This document shows, one piece after another, positions 30,478 to 31,318 of a stretch of 31,318 nucleotides of DNA; position 1 is the stretch's first letter; every line of letters starts with the position of its first letter. The position numbers and the translations under genes were made by a program. The notes beneath the pieces were generated by a model. It was not told the origin of the DNA and did not search any database. It saw only the letters and a program-made list of their open reading frames with translations. This DNA is from a virus. The stretch covers positions 1-31,318 of IMG/VR virus record IMGVR_UViG_3300032223_001328; one strand, written 5' to 3'.

Positions 30478-30717
30478 ATGGCTAACTTCGAACTCGGCAC
30501 GATGGACGGCAAGACCTACGCGAAGTTCGCGACTTTCACGGATGCGGCGAATTGCGCGGTGGTGTTCGTTCGCCAGCGGCGTGACGACCACGCCATGGTG
30601 CGGTGCGCTCGCACTGGGGCGCTGTATGCCGACTTCCGCCTTCACAGCGACGGCAACGTGAGCGTCGCTGCGGCCGGCCAGCACGGAACTCGCGCCGTCC
30701 AGGAATGGGCGGCCTAA
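30478..30717 (+). CDS. Small hypothetical phage protein, 79 aa
   Basis: CAGGAGACACGATC precedes the ATG. The protein begins ANFELGTMDGKTYAKFATFT, continues AVVFVRQRRDDHAMVRCART and DFRLHSDGNVSVAAAGQHG, and ends EWAA. It appears to be a small beta-rich fold with no membrane segment. I do not recognise a family. The context is a cluster of small early proteins that often interfere with host functions; that is inference. Confidence 0.65.
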   Translation: MANFELGTMDGKTYAKFATFTDAANCAVVFVRQRRDDHAMVRCARTGALYADFRLHSDGNVSVAAAGQHGTRAVQEWAA

Positions 30718-30742
30718 TTCCACCCTATCGGGAGACAGGATC

Positions 30743-30994
30743 ATGGATCGCACTACCGAATATCTCCGTGCTTTGCACGCTCATGACAAGGCACTTCGGG
30801 CTGTCGGCCGCTTTATCGTCCGATATATCGAGGCAGGCGAAGACCTGACAAAGATCGCTCCTTGCTACAGCGGCGGCACAATTCTAGGCACGCATTTCGA
30901 CGCTTTGGGGGCCATCGTTTTGGCACCTGTCGGTGCGGCGCGGCGTTCGGCGGCGATCAAGGCGTACCGCTCGGCTTTCCCTGCCGCCGCCTAA
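30743..30994 (+). CDS. Small hypothetical phage protein, 83 aa
   Basis: CGGGAGACAGGATC precedes the ATG. The sequence is mainly helical at both ends (TEYLRALHAHDKALRAVGRF; AARRSAAIKAYRSAFPAAA) with a Gly-rich middle (CYSGGTILGTHFDALGAIVL). No domain is recognised. The intergenic segment before it resembles the one after it, which suggests the genes spread as cassettes. Confidence 0.65.
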   Translation: MDRTTEYLRALHAHDKALRAVGRFIVRYIEAGEDLTKIAPCYSGGTILGTHFDALGAIVLAPVGAARRSAAIKAYRSAFPAAA

Positions 30995-31017
30995 TTCCCC
31001 CTATCAGGAGACCGAAG

Positions 31018-31318
31018 ATGACCGACCTTCTACAGCCGAAATGCGCCGACGCATGGCTCATATCGGACGGGATGTGCGAAAAGTGCGGCGTCCACTGGTC
31101 CAAAGCATGCGGCAATCAGGCGGCGCGGTCGGCTCAAGACGTATTCCGGGGAAACGCCCGCGACCTTCCCCTACCGCTGCTGGCGGCGTTGGAGGAATGG
31201 CTGGACCGATATGCCGATATTTCCGACGGCACGGCCGCGTCAAAGGCTAACCACACGTCAACCGAAGTGCAAAAGTTTTATGGCTTGCTTTTGCGTTCCC
31301 GCGCCATCGTTCGGCAGG
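31018..31318 (+). CDS. Small hypothetical protein, cut by the right edge
   Basis: TCAGGAGACCGAAG precedes ATG 31018 and the frame stays open for the remaining 100 codons. It begins TDLLQPKCADAWLISDGMCE, then KCGVHWSKACG, giving Cys and His residues (CAD…MCEKCGVHW…AC) that may bind zinc. A helix (LPLPLLAALEEWLDRYADIS) follows. It is the fourth gene of the rightward operon. Family unknown. Confidence 0.6.
   Translation, partial: MTDLLQPKCADAWLISDGMCEKCGVHWSKACGNQAARSAQDVFRGNARDLPLPLLAALEEWLDRYADISDGTAASKANHTSTEVQKFYGLLLRSRAIVRQ

Larger units (their letters stand above)
30458..31011 (+). repeat. Recurrent translation-initiation motif CCCTATCRGGAGA (three copies)
   Basis: CCCTATCAGGAGA at 30458-30470, CCCTATCGGGAGA at 30723-30735 and CCCTATCAGGAGA at 30999-31011 each precede a small gene by 7-8 bases. 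The last two also share CCTAATTCC, with the upstream stop codon, just before the motif. The GGAGA core is the ribosome binding site. Confidence 0.7.

Noticed and set aside
1-31318. CRISPR array, insertion sequence or diversity-generating element
   Set aside because: No regularly spaced repeats, transposase, terminal inverted repeats or reverse transcriptase were seen. The repeated protein modules are diverged coding units, not a template/variable repeat pair.

Overview
The window is the late (packaging, head, tail) region of a GC-rich tailed phage or prophage with a contractile tail. The gene set points to an alphaproteobacterial host, perhaps Acetobacteraceae or a relative. That host guess rests on composition and protein style only, because no host gene is present. 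No integrase, lysogeny repressor, replication gene or clear free endolysin is visible, so phage versus prophage cannot be decided here.

Layout, right to left along the minus strand. A short early-type plus-strand operon of small proteins (30193 to the right edge) diverges from a minus-strand pair (29544-30043) led by a likely ribbon-helix-helix repressor. Three copies of an 11-bp repeat lie between them. A bidirectional terminator (29372-29416) closes the repressor operon. The late operon follows, with stop and start codons overlapping at most junctions: ParB/DNA methyltransferase, small and large terminase, portal, MuF, DUF2213 protease/scaffold, cement protein, DUF2184 capsid protein, two paralogous small proteins, connector and terminator proteins, DUF3383 sheath, tube, chaperones G and GT, lysozyme-bearing tape measure, Dit-like protein, Pam3 gp18-like plug, hub, Gp138-type spike, gp25-like wedge, baseplate J, DUF2612 protein and a glycine-rich fibre.

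The left part (878-5616, minus) is different. It holds two large fibre-like proteins with Sec signal peptides, a signal peptide plus coiled-coil protein, a lipoprotein, and several very small overlapping ORFs that encode single membrane helices. It looks like a cell-envelope, lysis or host-interaction cassette. The far left has a class II tRNA-Leu(UAA), tRNA-like debris, and plus-strand genes that converge on it.

Most notable points: a textbook -1 frameshift signal (GGGTTTT plus a perfect 11-bp hairpin) that makes the GT tail chaperone; one beta-rich module pasted into four different virion proteins; translationally coupled micro-ORFs for membrane peptides; fibre-like proteins with export signals; and the triple-repeat operator of the divergent control region.
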